Assembly (NCBI RefSeq): GCF_000423745.1
Contig: NZ_AUIO01000004.1
Span: forward strand, 107,870 to 171,869
Origin: Streptococcus plurextorum DSM 22810
Lineage (GTDB): Bacteria > Bacillota > Bacilli > Lactobacillales > Streptococcaceae
Direction of reading: 5' to 3'
Length of the DNA stretch: 64,000 bases
Under the pieces are notes generated by a model. The model saw only the letters and a list, made by a program, of their open reading frames with translations. It did no database searches and was not told the DNA's origin. Shown one piece after another: positions 8,488 through 18,032 of this stretch (positions are counted from its first letter, which is position 1; every line of letters starts with the position of its first letter). A program made the position numbers and the translations under genes.

Positions 8488-10689
8488 ATGGGAATTATCT
8501 TTCATGAAAAGACAAAGGAATTCCATCTTTACAATGAGTTTATTAGCTATGTGTTGACGGTTTTGCCTAATGGTCATATTGGTAGTTTGTATTATGGAAA
8601 GCGTGTAACAGAAACAGCTTCCTATCAGTATGTGCGTGAAGATGAGTATCGTGCTTTGACTTCCTTTGTAGAAGACGATGACCGTTTCTTTTCACTCCAA
8701 TATGCTAATCCTGAATTTGCTTGTTATGGTACAACGGATTATTTTTCTCCGACCTTTGAGTTGGTGCAGAAGGATGGTAGCAGCTTATCGCATTTTGTCT
8801 ATCAAGGGCATAGGATTTATGCTGGACGTTCGGCTTTGAAGGGTCTTCCTCATCTTTATCTGGATGAGGAGGGACAGGCAGATAGTTTGGATATTTATTT
8901 GTTGGATGAAGCGTCGCAAACTCGTTTGGTCTTGTCTTATACGATTTTTCGAGATTATCCAGCGGTGACTCGCTCTGCTCGTTTTGAACAACTCGGAGAA
9001 AAATCTATCTGTTTGAACCGTGCCTTGAGTATGACACTTTGTCTGCCTGATATGGACTATGACTGGTTACATTTGGACGGGGCTTGGGGGCGCGAGCGGC
9101 ATCTGCAAATATCGCCTCTTCATCAAGGTTGTCAGTCTATTTACAGTCTCAAAGGGGCAAGTAGTGCGGAGCATAATCCTTTCATGGCTTTGAAACGACC
9201 AAATGCGGATGAGCAACAGGGAGAGGTACTGGGCTTCTCGCTCGTCTATAGCGGAAATTTTTTGGCGCAGGTAGATGTGAGTTCTTTCCAAAAGACGAGA
9301 GTGAGTATGGGAATCCATCCTGACCGTTTTTCTTGGACATTAAATAAGGGAGAAGAGTTCCAGACGCCTGAGGTCGTTATGGTTTATAGCGAGCATGGTT
9401 TGAATGGCATGAGCCAAACCTATCACCGCCTCTTCCAAAAACATCTGGTACGTGGCTATTGGCGTGATAGAGAACGGCCTGTTCTCTTGAATAACTGGGA
9501 AGCTATGAGTTTTGATTTTGATGAGGAAACAATTCTTTCCTTGGCCAAAGAGGCTGCAGGTCTTGGTGTTGAACTCTTTGTCATGGATGATGGTTGGTTT
9601 GGCAAGCGAAACCATGACCGAGCAGGCTTGGGAGACTGGACGGTCAACCGTGAGAAATTGCCAAGTGGCTTGACAGGGATTATTGACCAAGTGCATGCTA
9701 TGGGAATGAAATTTGGACTTTGGATCGAACCTGAAATGGTCAATAAAGACAGCGAACTTTACCGAGCGCATCCAGACTGGATTTTCCATCATCCTCAGCA
9801 TAGTCAATCGCATGGACGCCACCAATATACCTTGGATTTGTCAAGAGAAGATGTTTATCAAAATATTCATGACCAACTCCATCGGCTGTTGGCTGAGCAT
9901 GATATTGACTATATCAAGTGGGATATGAATCGCTATATGACAGAGGTCTTTACATGTACGCGGGAGTCGGAGCGGCAAGGTGAGACCTTCCATCGCTATA
10001 TTCTCAATCTCTACCGCTTATATGATAGCCTGATAGCAGCTTTTCCGACGGTTCTATTTGAATCTTGTTCAAGTGGTGGAGCTAGATTTGACCCGGGAAT
10101 GCTCTACTATGCACCGCAAACCTGGGTCAGCGATGACACGGATGCCATGGAACGCTTGAAAATCCAATATGGAACGAGCATGGTTTATCCTCTAAATAGC
10201 ATGGGTTGCCACGTGTCAGCTAGTCCCAATCAGCAGTTGGGGCGAGCTACTCCACTAAGCACACGTGCCAACGTTGCTTTCTTTGGTAGTTTTGGCTATG
10301 AATTGGATTTGTTTGAGTGTAGCCAAGAAGAGTTGGAAGAGATGAAGGAGCAGATTGCCTTTTACAAGGCTCACCGTAAGATCTTCCAACAGGGTATTTT
10401 CACTCGCCTTAAAAGTCCATTCGATGGTGAAATAACGGCTTGGCAGGTCCAATCCTTAGATGGTCAGCAAGTTATCGTGGGCTATTACCGTCGGTTAACA
10501 ACTGCCAATCTTTCCTATCAACGCTTGTACTTGCAGGGGTTGGAAGAAGATGCGGTCTATCACCTTGATGGAGAAGTTTATACTGGTAGCCAATTAATGC
10601 ATACAGGTCTATCTATTCGACATGGGGACCATGTTGGAGACAATAAGGACTTTACATCGTGGGTAATGGTCTTTGAAAAGCAGGGCTAA
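8488..10689 (+). CDS. aga: Alpha-galactosidase, GH36
   Basis: Cytoplasmic alpha-galactosidase that removes terminal alpha-1,6-galactose from imported melibiose, raffinose or related sugars; 733 residues, normal for the AgaA/RafA group. The nucleophile Asp is in YIKWDMNR and the acid/base Asp is in WVSDDTDAMERL, with the CSSGGARFD segment between them. The order is N-terminal beta-sandwich, central barrel and a short C-terminal domain. It is the last gene of the msm operon, 9 bases after msmG, with AGGAGG ahead of the ATG. Confidence 0.95.
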   Translation: MGIIFHEKTKEFHLYNEFISYVLTVLPNGHIGSLYYGKRVTETASYQYVREDEYRALTSFVEDDDRFFSLQYANPEFACYGTTDYFSPTFELVQKDGSSLSHFVYQGHRIYAGRSALKGLPHLYLDEEGQADSLDIYLLDEASQTRLVLSYTIFRDYPAVTRSARFEQLGEKSICLNRALSMTLCLPDMDYDWLHLDGAWGRERHLQISPLHQGCQSIYSLKGASSAEHNPFMALKRPNADEQQGEVLGFSLVYSGNFLAQVDVSSFQKTRVSMGIHPDRFSWTLNKGEEFQTPEVVMVYSEHGLNGMSQTYHRLFQKHLVRGYWRDRERPVLLNNWEAMSFDFDEETILSLAKEAAGLGVELFVMDDGWFGKRNHDRAGLGDWTVNREKLPSGLTGIIDQVHAMGMKFGLWIEPEMVNKDSELYRAHPDWIFHHPQHSQSHGRHQYTLDLSREDVYQNIHDQLHRLLAEHDIDYIKWDMNRYMTEVFTCTRESERQGETFHRYILNLYRLYDSLIAAFPTVLFESCSSGGARFDPGMLYYAPQTWVSDDTDAMERLKIQYGTSMVYPLNSMGCHVSASPNQQLGRATPLSTRANVAFFGSFGYELDLFECSQEELEEMKEQIAFYKAHRKIFQQGIFTRLKSPFDGEITAWQVQSLDGQQVIVGYYRRLTTANLSYQRLYLQGLEEDAVYHLDGEVYTGSQLMHTGLSIRHGDHVGDNKDFTSWVMVFEKQG

Positions 10690-10719
10690 TAACTTGTTAC
10701 AGAAGATGTTCACTATATA

Positions 10720-10755
10720 AAAAACGAGGTTAACGGTTGGTTAGACCTCGTTTTT
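10720..10755 (+). terminator. Terminator of the msm-aga operon
   Basis: AAAAACGAGGT (10720-10730) pairs with ACCTCGTTTTT (10745-10755), ending in a T-run, 31 bases after the aga stop. Confidence 0.85.
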
Positions 10756-10818
10756 CTATGGGGCATGGAAGGAACTCTCTTTATCCCTTATTTCTGCCTT
10801 TTTTCTTTCCTGTTTTCG

Positions 10819-10827
10819 TGATATAAT
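10819..10827 (+). promoter_or_regulatory. Extended -10 promoter of leuS
   Basis: TGATATAAT is an extended -10 with no clear -35. A start near 10834 would give a leader of about 26 bases containing GGAGAAATGAC. No T-box leader is present, as the space is too short. Confidence 0.65.
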
Positions 10828-10859
10828 AAGAAAATAATCAATTTTATTGGAGAAATGAC

Positions 10860-13361
10860 ATGAGCTTCTACAATCACAAGGAAATCGAGCCCAAATGGCA
10901 AGAATTTTGGGCAAAAAATCATACTTTTAAGACGGGAACAGATGTGGACAAGCCAAACTTCTATGCCCTAGATATGTTCCCTTATCCGTCTGGTGCAGGC
11001 TTGCACGTTGGTCACCCAGAGGGTTATACGGCGACAGATATTCTCAGCCGTTACAAGCGTGCCCAAGGCTACAACGTCCTTCACCCAATGGGTTGGGATG
11101 CCTTTGGTCTGCCAGCTGAGCAATATGCTATGGATACGGGCAATGACCCAGCAGACTTTACAGCGGAAAATATTGCCAACTTCAAGCGTCAGATTAACGC
11201 CCTTGGCTTTTCTTACGACTGGGACCGCGAGGTCAATACGACAGACCCTAACTACTACAAGTGGACCCAGTGGATTTTCACTAAGTTGTATGAAAAAGGC
11301 CTAGCCTACGAGGCAGAAGTGCCTGTTAACTGGGTAGAGGAATTGGGAACAGCTATCGCCAACGAAGAGGTCCTTCCTGACGGAACATCTGAACGTGGTG
11401 GCTATCCAGTTGTCCGCAAACCAATGCGTCAATGGATGTTAAAAATCACAGCCTATGCAGAGCGTCTGCTCAATGACTTGGAAGAGGTTGATTGGCCTGA
11501 GTCAATCAAGGATATGCAACGCAACTGGATTGGCAAGTCAACAGGTGCCAATGTGACCTTCAAAATCAAGGGCACAGACAAGGACTTCACTGTTTTCACA
11601 ACTCGTCCAGACACCCTTTTTGGTGCGACCTACGCAGTTCTTGCCCCTGAGCATGACTTGGTGGATAGCATTACCTCACCAGAGCAGGCAGAAGCGGTAG
11701 CAGAGTACAAACGCCAGGCCTCTCTCAAATCAGACCTAGCCCGTACAGATCTGGCAAAAGACAAGACAGGTGTCTGGACAGGTGCCTATGCGATCAACCC
11801 TGTTAATAACAAAGAAATTCCAATCTGGATTGCGGACTATGTTCTCGCAAGCTATGGAACAGGTGCTATCATGGCTGTTCCTGCCCACGACGAGCGTGAC
11901 TGGGAATTTGCCAAGCAGTTTAACTTGGCTATCATTCCAGTTCTGGAAGGTGGCAATGTAGAAGAAGCTCCTTACACAGAGGACGGTGCCCATATCAACT
12001 CTGATTTCCTAGATGGTCTTAACAAGGAAGAAGCTATTGCCAAAATGGTGGCTTGGTTGGAAGAAAATGGTGTCGGTCAGGAGAAAATTTCTTACCGCCT
12101 CCGTGACTGGCTTTTCAGCCGTCAGCGTTATTGGGGTGAGCCAATTCCAATCATCCACTGGGAAGACGGCACTTCCACAGCAGTACCAGAAAATGAGTTA
12201 CCTCTGGTATTGCCAAAAACCTCAGACATCAAGCCTTCAGGTACAGGGGAGTCACCTCTTGCTAACTTGACAGACTGGTTGGAAGTGGTGCGGGAAGACG
12301 GCGTAAAAGGTCGCCGTGAGACCAACACCATGCCACAATGGGCAGGTTCTAGCTGGTACTACCTCCGCTATATCGACCCACACAACGATGAGAAATTGGC
12401 AGACGAAGAGCTTCTCAAAGCTTGGTTGCCGGTGGACATCTACATCGGTGGTGCCGAGCACGCAGTCCTTCACCTGCTCTACGCTCGCTTCTGGCACAAG
12501 TTCCTCTATGACATCGGTGTTGTGCCGACCAAAGAGCCTTTCCAAAAACTCTTTAACCAAGGGATGATTTTGGGGACTAGCTACCGCGACAGCCGCGGTG
12601 CGCTTGTAGCGACCGACAAGGTGGAAAAACGCGATGGTTCTTTCTTCCACATCGAAACTGGTGAAGAGCTGGAGCAGGCGCCTGCTAAAATGTCCAAATC
12701 CCTTAAAAACGTGGTCAACCCAGATGATGTGGTTGAGCAGTTCGGTGCGGACACCCTCCGCGTTTATGAAATGTTCATGGGGCCACTTGACGCTTCGATT
12801 GCCTGGTCAGAAGAAGGCCTTGAAGGCAGCCGTAAGTTCCTTGACCGTGTTTACCGCCTCTTGACCACCAAGGAGATTGTGGCGGAAAATAGCGGAGCTT
12901 TGGATAAGGTGTATCATGAAACCGTGAAGACGGTGACTGAGCAGATTGAGAGCTTGAAATTCAACACGGCTATCGCTCAGCTCATGATTTTTGTCAACGC
13001 AGCCAACAAGGAAGATAAGCTCTACGTCGAATACGCCAAAGGCTTTGTTCAATTGATCGCCCCATTTGCACCACACTTGGCAGAAGAACTCTGGCAAGGT
13101 TTGACAAACACTGGTCAGTCAATCAGCTATGTCGCATGGCCAAGCTATGACGAAAGCAAGCTGGTAGAAAGCGAAGTGGAAATCGTTGTCCAAATCAAAG
13201 GCAAGGTAAAAGCTCGCTTGACCGTAGCTAAAGATCTGTCACCAGTTGACCTTGAAAAAGCAGCTCTGGCAGACGAAAAAGTCCAAGCTGAAATCGCTGG
13301 TCAAACAGTGGTGAAGGTGATTACGGTTGTAAACAAATTGGTTAATATTGTGGTGAAGTAA
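10860..13361 (+). CDS. leuS: Leucyl-tRNA synthetase
   Basis: Class I aminoacyl-tRNA synthetase that charges tRNA-Leu; 833 residues, full length. The HIGH-type motif is in [16 protein letters not shown] (residues about 41-56) and the KMSKS motif in [13 protein letters not shown]. The CP1 editing domain lies between, with the [12 protein letters not shown] editing-site segment. The ATG at 10860 has GGAGAAATGAC upstream. It appears to be a single-gene transcript. A csRNA gene follows. Confidence 0.98.
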   Translation: MSFYNHKEIEPKWQEFWAKNHTFKTGTDVDKPNFYALDMFPYPSGAGLHVGHPEGYTATDILSRYKRAQGYNVLHPMGWDAFGLPAEQYAMDTGNDPADFTAENIANFKRQINALGFSYDWDREVNTTDPNYYKWTQWIFTKLYEKGLAYEAEVPVNWVEELGTAIANEEVLPDGTSERGGYPVVRKPMRQWMLKITAYAERLLNDLEEVDWPESIKDMQRNWIGKSTGANVTFKIKGTDKDFTVFTTRPDTLFGATYAVLAPEHDLVDSITSPEQAEAVAEYKRQASLKSDLARTDLAKDKTGVWTGAYAINPVNNKEIPIWIADYVLASYGTGAIMAVPAHDERDWEFAKQFNLAIIPVLEGGNVEEAPYTEDGAHINSDFLDGLNKEEAIAKMVAWLEENGVGQEKISYRLRDWLFSRQRYWGEPIPIIHWEDGTSTAVPENELPLVLPKTSDIKPSGTGESPLANLTDWLEVVREDGVKGRRETNTMPQWAGSSWYYLRYIDPHNDEKLADEELLKAWLPVDIYIGGAEHAVLHLLYARFWHKFLYDIGVVPTKEPFQKLFNQGMILGTSYRDSRGALVATDKVEKRDGSFFHIETGEELEQAPAKMSKSLKNVVNPDDVVEQFGADTLRVYEMFMGPLDASIAWSEEGLEGSRKFLDRVYRLLTTKEIVAENSGALDKVYHETVKTVTEQIESLKFNTAIAQLMIFVNAANKEDKLYVEYAKGFVQLIAPFAPHLAEELWQGLTNTGQSISYVAWPSYDESKLVESEVEIVVQIKGKVKARLTVAKDLSPVDLEKAALADEKVQAEIAGQTVVKVITVVNKLVNIVVK

Positions 13362-13452
13362 CCAATTTAGTTGCTCATTTCCTACCTTCAACTAATTTAT
13401 TGAACTGTTTTACGCACGAAGCTGTTAGAAGGTTCATCAAAAAGACTTTTTG

Positions 13453-13485
13453 ATTAAGAAAGTTTTAAGAAAGAGCTGTTATACT
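13453..13485 (+). promoter_or_regulatory. CiaR-type promoter of csRNA gene
   Basis: ATTAAG (13453-13458), five bases, TTTAAG (13464-13469), ten bases, then the -10 TATACT (13480-13485) with an upstream TG. The TTTAAG-N5-TTTAAG direct repeat ten bases before the -10 is the published recognition pattern of the response regulator CiaR. The spacing fits exactly. Confidence 0.85.
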
Positions 13486-13491
13486 TTATTC

Positions 13492-13576
13492 ATCCTAGAA
13501 ATAGGAACCCTAAAACTTTTTCTTTTTCATATCTCCTAAACTGCCCTAGCTCAATAGTGCTAGGGCAGTTTTTTGT
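13492..13576 (+). ncRNA. cia-dependent small RNA (csRNA)
   Basis: Predicted transcript of about 85 nt from the CiaR-type promoter. It has the csRNA layout: a 5' hairpin (TCCTA 13493-13497, GAAA loop, TAGGA 13502-13506), a single-stranded pyrimidine-rich middle and a 3' terminator hairpin. The middle contains TTTTTCATATCTCCT (13521-13535). Read as antisense this is AGGAGATATGAAAAA, a ribosome site plus start codon, which is how csRNAs are known to block translation of targets such as comC in pneumococcus. The start is inferred from -10 spacing. Which of the streptococcal csRNAs it equals I cannot say. Confidence 0.82.
13539..13576 (+). terminator. Terminator of the csRNA gene
   Basis: AACTGCCCTAG (13539-13549) pairs with CTAGGGCAGTT (13560-13570), followed by a T-run. 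It forms the 3' end of the csRNA. leuS has no separate strong terminator; the palindrome at 13436-13454 (ATCAAAAAG-A-CTTTTTGAT) may serve weakly. Confidence 0.85.
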
Positions 13577-13635
13577 CTGTTAAGATGACTTTTCTTAACC
13601 AAAACTTAAAAATAATTTGTAATGATTCTAAATTA

Positions 13636-13664
13636 TTGAAATAGCGTTTTTACCATGTTATAAT
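13636..13664 (+). promoter_or_regulatory. Promoter of the flavin/NOX operon
   Basis: TTGAAA (13636-13641), 17 bases, TATAAT (13659-13664) with TG at 13656-13657. The start of transcription would be near 13671, leaving only about 15 bases before the ATG at 13686 and no strong ribosome site. Confidence 0.7.
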
Positions 13665-13685
13665 GTTCCAAGTTTGCAAAGAACG

Positions 13686-14222
13686 ATGTTAAAAATAGAG
13701 AATAAGAGGATTTTCCGTGCTAAAAAAATTCAAGCAATGATTATTGCTGCTATCGCTCTAGTTGCTGGTACAATCAGTACCCTGCTTATTTTTTTGACAA
13801 CAAACCAGGATGTGACATCTTCATCAAGTGCTTTAAGTCAAGAAACTGGTAATGAAACAAATGAGGCAAGCCAGACAGTTCAAGCATCTATAGCGACCTC
13901 AGATGCCGTTAACTCAAGTACCGATCAAACGGCTAAAAAGCTGGCTGATGGTATTTATACAGGAGCTATCACCTCTACGCGCCGAGGGGATTATCAGGTT
14001 CAAATGAGCGTTAGTGGTGGTACAATTACAGATATCACTGTCCTAGAGTATCCCAATAAAGACCGTGAATCGCAACAGATCAATGCCAATGCCCTTCCTA
14101 CTTATACAGCGGAGGCCTTGACCAGCCAGTCCGCAGACATCAATGCCATTTCTGGAGCAACAGAAGCCTTCAATGGTTTTACAGGCTCGCTCCAAGATGC
14201 CATTAATCAGGCACAAGCATGA
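13686..14222 (+). CDS. Membrane-anchored FMN-binding (flavinylated) protein
   Basis: Predicted electron carrier outside the membrane, 178 residues. A short basic N-terminus is followed by one membrane helix (about 16-37), a Ser/Thr-rich linker (40-85) and an FMN_bind domain. The flavinylation motif SGAT is at 156-159, so FMN should be attached covalently to Thr159 by the ApbE protein encoded next. I use the ATG at 13686; a TTG at 13674 is also in frame, and neither has a good ribosome site. It overlaps apbE by 4 bases (ATGA). With the NOX-like third gene it forms a small transmembrane electron-transfer operon. Confidence 0.85.
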   Translation: MLKIENKRIFRAKKIQAMIIAAIALVAGTISTLLIFLTTNQDVTSSSSALSQETGNETNEASQTVQASIATSDAVNSSTDQTAKKLADGIYTGAITSTRRGDYQVQMSVSGGTITDITVLEYPNKDRESQQINANALPTYTAEALTSQSADINAISGATEAFNGFTGSLQDAINQAQA

Positions 14223-14986
14223 TAGAGGAAATCCGTTTAGTGAGTCGGTTAGTGGGAGCTATGACTATTCCCTTTACCATTACAGTGGCCAGCAGCCAAC
14301 CAGAATTAGTAGAGGAAAGGATGGACCAACTAGCGACCAAAATCTTAGAAGAGTTGCAACGTTTGGAGGCAAAATTTTCAGCCTTTCGAGCAGATTCTAT
14401 GGTCAGCCGTTTTCAACAGGGAGACCAGACAGTCTTGCTGGATCCAGAATTTCAGGAAGTATATGCCCTAGTATTAGTGGCAGAAAAAGAGACTGGAGGA
14501 GCTTTTGATTCCTACTATAAGGGTGTTTATGACCCGACAGGTTTGACAAAGGGCTGGATTATCGAGAAGATTTTTCATCAACAGCTCAAGCCACTTTTGG
14601 CTTATCCATGGATTGAGGCAGTCAGCCTTAACGGTGGTGGGGATATGCAGTTTGAAACCAAGGCAGGTAGCGATTTTGTATGGAAGATTGGCATTGAAAG
14701 TCCAGAGGATGCACAGCATCTTTTGGCTTCCCTAACTATGAAGACAGGGGCTGTTGCCACCTCTGGTTTTAGCAAGCGGGGCCAACATATTCAATCAGCT
14801 AACTCTTTCCAGCAGCTAACCATTGTAGAGAAAAGTCTGACGCAGGCTGATGTCTGGGCAACGGCAGGCTTGGTCATGACAGAAAGTGACTTTCTGGATG
14901 CCATTGCTCAGCATGGTCTTAGTGGGCTCTATATCAAAGAAAATGCCCCTCACTTTTTTCAAGAAGGAGAACTGAAAATTGATTAA
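14219..14986 (+). CDS. apbE: FAD:protein FMN transferase, ApbE family
   Basis: Mg-dependent enzyme that transfers FMN from FAD to a Ser/Thr of FMN_bind domains; its obvious target is the preceding gene product. Family landmarks include AKFSAFRADSMVSRF near the N-terminus, YDPTGLTKGWIIEK, the SLNGGGDM segment and TGAVATSGFSKRG near residue 180. The 255 residues are shorter than many ApbE proteins, and I see no signal peptide or lipobox, whereas many relatives are lipoproteins. It overlaps both neighbours (4 bases upstream, 8 downstream). Confidence 0.88.
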   Translation: MIEEIRLVSRLVGAMTIPFTITVASSQPELVEERMDQLATKILEELQRLEAKFSAFRADSMVSRFQQGDQTVLLDPEFQEVYALVLVAEKETGGAFDSYYKGVYDPTGLTKGWIIEKIFHQQLKPLLAYPWIEAVSLNGGGDMQFETKAGSDFVWKIGIESPEDAQHLLASLTMKTGAVATSGFSKRGQHIQSANSFQQLTIVEKSLTQADVWATAGLVMTESDFLDAIAQHGLSGLYIKENAPHFFQEGELKID

Positions 14987-16265
14987 AAAAAATAATTATG
15001 CTTTAGGATTGGCTTGGCTAGTAGCCGTCTTCATCCTGCCGTTTCCATTTATTGCCACCTTTGCGACAGGGTTACCAGCTGTCTATGCCAATATGAAACC
15101 AAGCATTGCCAACGGGATTGTGGCTTATGTGTGGCTTTTACTGGCCATTTACATCGGGACCAAGCCCAAGTGGTTGGATCGTTTGATTGGCTTGCCAGCA
15201 GTCTATATGATTCACGGGATTTTGAGTTTGGTGGCGATTGTCTTGGCTTTCATGCACAAGAGTATGTTGCCGTCAGCTGGTTTGGTGAAGAATACAGGGG
15301 ATTGGGCTTTTGCTCTCTTGCTCGGTTTGGCTATCTATTCCATGGTCTTCATGGCAGGCTGGTTGACCAGTCGTGTGCCGCTCTTGGCGAAAATCAAGAG
15401 AAGCTTGGAGAAGTTCTTCAAGCATGAAATTTCCGTTTGGTTGCACCGTTTGAATCTGTTGGCTGTTTTCCTGATTTTTGTTCATGTGCAGCTGATTGAT
15501 TTCATCGCAAGCATCACTAGTTTTATGATTTTGTTCAACCTTGCGACAGCTTTTGTCTTTGCTAGCTATCTCTGGGCTAAGTTTAAGCCCGCAGCCAAGG
15601 GTTATGCGGCCAAGCTGGTTACCAGTCGTTTGTTGGCGGACAATATCACAGAGTTGGTCATCCATATTCCCAAAAACAAGGTCAAAAACTTGAAAGCGGG
15701 TGATTACGTCTTCATTTCCTTCCCGCAGGTGAAGGGACTCAAGGAGCCACATCCATTTTCCATTGTTAATGCTCCAACAAGCTCAGGCGAGTTGATCTTG
15801 GCCATTCGTGGTGACGGGGACTTTACCCGTGCCTTACAAGGCGTTCAAGCTCCGAGTCGGGTTGTGGTTGACGGTGGTTATGGTATGTTCCAGACCATTG
15901 TTGATGACCAGCAACCACGTCAGCTCTTGATGATTTCAGGCGGTATCGGAATTACTCCGCTCTTGTCCATTATCGATGCGAATCCAGAGATTACCACTCA
16001 GGTCTTCCACGGAGCGACGACAGAAGCAGCTCTCATTTATGGGGATAAATTTGCCCAGTGGTCAGAGGAACGGGATAATTTTCAAGTTCACCGTGAAGTT
16101 GGTCAGATTGAGGAGGGATTGATTTTATCCAGCTTACCAGATGATGTGGCTGACTTGACAGTTCTTATCAGTGGGCCGCCAGCTATGGCTCGTTACTGGA
16201 TGAAAACCTTGGCGAAAAATGGCGTGCCCAAAGGCCAAATCTTCTACGAAGAATTTGGTTGGTAG
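14979..16265 (+). CDS. NOX/ferric reductase-like di-heme membrane flavocytochrome
   Basis: Membrane oxidoreductase of 428 residues that should pass electrons from cytosolic NAD(P)H through FAD and two hemes to the outside. The first 200 residues are hydrophobic helices with histidine pairs His79/His93 and His156/His169. These spacings (14 and 13) are those of the heme ligands in NADPH oxidases. The C-terminal half is an FNR module: HPFSIVNAP for FAD (258-266), GGIGITPLLS for NAD(P)H, and an aromatic C-terminus (FGW). It is of the SpNOX type known from pneumococcus. The start is TTG at 14979, since AAGGAG lies 9 bases upstream and no ATG fits. Physiological acceptor (oxygen, iron or the flavinylated partner) is unknown. 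Confidence 0.85.
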   Translation: MIKKNNYALGLAWLVAVFILPFPFIATFATGLPAVYANMKPSIANGIVAYVWLLLAIYIGTKPKWLDRLIGLPAVYMIHGILSLVAIVLAFMHKSMLPSAGLVKNTGDWAFALLLGLAIYSMVFMAGWLTSRVPLLAKIKRSLEKFFKHEISVWLHRLNLLAVFLIFVHVQLIDFIASITSFMILFNLATAFVFASYLWAKFKPAAKGYAAKLVTSRLLADNITELVIHIPKNKVKNLKAGDYVFISFPQVKGLKEPHPFSIVNAPTSSGELILAIRGDGDFTRALQGVQAPSRVVVDGGYGMFQTIVDDQQPRQLLMISGGIGITPLLSIIDANPEITTQVFHGATTEAALIYGDKFAQWSEERDNFQVHREVGQIEEGLILSSLPDDVADLTVLISGPPAMARYWMKTLAKNGVPKGQIFYEEFGW

Positions 16266-16390
16266 ACAGCTACAGAGAAGTCACGATGATGCCAGTGATG
16301 ATCATGTTACTCTGGGGTCATCATTTGTGTAGGGGATTAAAAATGTGGCAGAACAAGTAGCATAAGATGATCTCAACTAACTGAAAACAG

Positions 16391-16437
16391 AAAACGACTT
16401 AACATCAAGTGAGTAAAGCTCGATGTTAAGTCGTTTT
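16391..16437. terminator. Terminator between the NOX operon and the CoA-binding gene
   Basis: A perfect 16-base inverted repeat (16391-16406 with 16422-16437) with A- and T-runs on the two sides can stop both convergent transcripts. The rest of 16266-16621 holds an imperfect repeat at about 16287-16326 and nothing else I can identify. Confidence 0.85.
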
Positions 16438-16621
16438 TAGTTTCTAAGGGCATGTTAGTTTATCAATAATCATCCTATTAATTGTCAAGTGGCAGGCTGA
16501 TTTTTTCTACTCTCATTAAGCCAAAAGACATCATGGTGGTAAGCACTAAAAAATCAGAAGAAAAGGAGCAAATTCTCCACAAAACAGTCAGAGGTTTGCT
16601 CATTTGATCCCGATAGGACGA

Positions 16622-17050
16622 TTACAGTAATTCCGCATGGTCAATTTTGATACAGCGGTTCATGACGATGTGATTTCGGTCTGCCTCTCGAAGGATTTTT
16701 TCGGCTTCCTGGCTTTCCAGTCCTAGTTGTGCCCAGAAGATTTTGGCATCTGTGTCAAGAAAATCTTTTGCCACGTCAGGCAGATAATCACTTCGTCTAA
16801 AGACATCAACGATATCAATATGAACAGGGATTTCTTGTAAACGAGCATAAGCTTTTTCTCCAAGAATCTCTAGCCCAGCTAACTTAGGGTTGACGGGAAT
16901 AATGGTGTAGCTAGCGTTTTTAAGGTAGTTGGCTACACGGTATGCTGCTGTATCTTGACGGTCAGAAAGTCCGACAATAGCAATCGTTTTTGCGTTTAAG
17001 AGATATTCACGGATAAGAAGGTCCGTTGGATTTTGAAAGGAATAAGTCAT
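16622..17050 (-). CDS. CoA-binding domain protein
   Basis: Small cytosolic protein (142 residues) of the CoA_binding Rossmann family (YccU-like). The pattern KTIAIVGLSDRQDTAAYRVANYL followed by YTIIPVNPKL is the nucleotide/CoA-binding half, and IVMNRCIKIDH near the C-terminus is typical of the family. I choose the ATG at 17050, which has GGAGGT 6 bases upstream; an ATG 12 bases earlier overlaps that ribosome site. Its biochemical role is not known. Confidence 0.85.
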   Translation of the reverse strand: MTYSFQNPTDLLIREYLLNAKTIAIVGLSDRQDTAAYRVANYLKNASYTIIPVNPKLAGLEILGEKAYARLQEIPVHIDIVDVFRRSDYLPDVAKDFLDTDAKIFWAQLGLESQEAEKILREADRNHIVMNRCIKIDHAELL

Positions 17051-17204
17051 AATTACCTCCATTAAGATAAATCAAATTGGAACACAAATAACAATAAAAT
17101 GAGGGCAAGGCAAACAACCAAGTGGCTGGTCTTCTCATTTCAGCCTCTTTTTGAGCCTCTGGTTTATATAGGGTAGTGGTTAAACTATCTCAAGAATGTG
17201 GCTT

Positions 17205-17930
17205 TTACGCTTTTTTGGAGAGTTGATAAAGAACAGTTTTCAAATAGCCGATGGTTGTGTGTAAGTCGGATTCTAAGTCGCGACCTTCAGCTGAGATTGG
17301 GAAAATAATGGCCCCAACAAGAATAGAATCATCAAAATTCCCAGTATTTTCTAATCTGTAAAAAGTGAGCTTAGCAGTATTGTTATTTTCCTTTTCTTCA
17401 TAGCCGACATACCATTCTTGATCGTCAATCTGAATGTTCGTTATAGCTTGAAAATACTGACCATCACGAGTCATGACCTCATTAAGGTTCTCAATGTCAT
17501 GAATTTCTCCCCCATCAAGCGGAGATTGCTCATAAGCATCGAGAGTATAAAGCTGGACAATAGGTTGGATATGTTGCCCGTAAGCTATGTAGTCAATATC
17601 TGCATCAGGAATACGTGATTGATAAAGTTCCCAGGTAGAGGGATAGATATAATCACGGTAATGAATGATTGGATTACCTTGTAAATCAGTCTGAACAATA
17701 CCGTTATCAGCAGGTGCTAAGCGAGCTTTATTGACGGGAGCGACTGAATCTGTTATTGGTTTGATAGGAACAGCTGCTAGTGTTTCCAAGCGCTCTTTTT
17801 GGGAAGGATTAGCTAGCTCTGAGCTTGTCTTATTTGTAGTTGTTTGAACATCGGTCTCTAGCGAGTAGGAACGACAAGCCACCAAGGCTAAGCTAAGCAA
17901 ACAGGTGGTCAGGAGATAGTAGCGTTTCAT
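17205..17930 (-). CDS. Putative lipoprotein of unknown function
   Basis: 241 residues with a lipoprotein signal ending ALVAC, Cys19 being the lipidation site. After a Ser/Thr-rich linker the protein has a soluble domain including IIHYRDYIYPSTWELYQSRIPDADIDY and GDGQYFQAITN-like stretches that I do not recognise. It lies alone between the CoA-binding gene and polA on the minus strand. No function is proposed. Confidence 0.75.
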   Translation of the reverse strand: MKRYYLLTTCLLSLALVACRSYSLETDVQTTTNKTSSELANPSQKERLETLAAVPIKPITDSVAPVNKARLAPADNGIVQTDLQGNPIIHYRDYIYPSTWELYQSRIPDADIDYIAYGQHIQPIVQLYTLDAYEQSPLDGGEIHDIENLNEVMTRDGQYFQAITNIQIDDQEWYVGYEEKENNNTAKLTFYRLENTGNFDDSILVGAIIFPISAEGRDLESDLHTTIGYLKTVLYQLSKKA

Positions 17931-18032
17931 ATTGGATAGACTCCGTTCTAATTAGATGTGATGCTATGATTTCTTTGACAAAAATAATCCTAGTTTTTGA
18001 TGAGGTTGGAAGTAATTGTCTGTTGCAATTTT

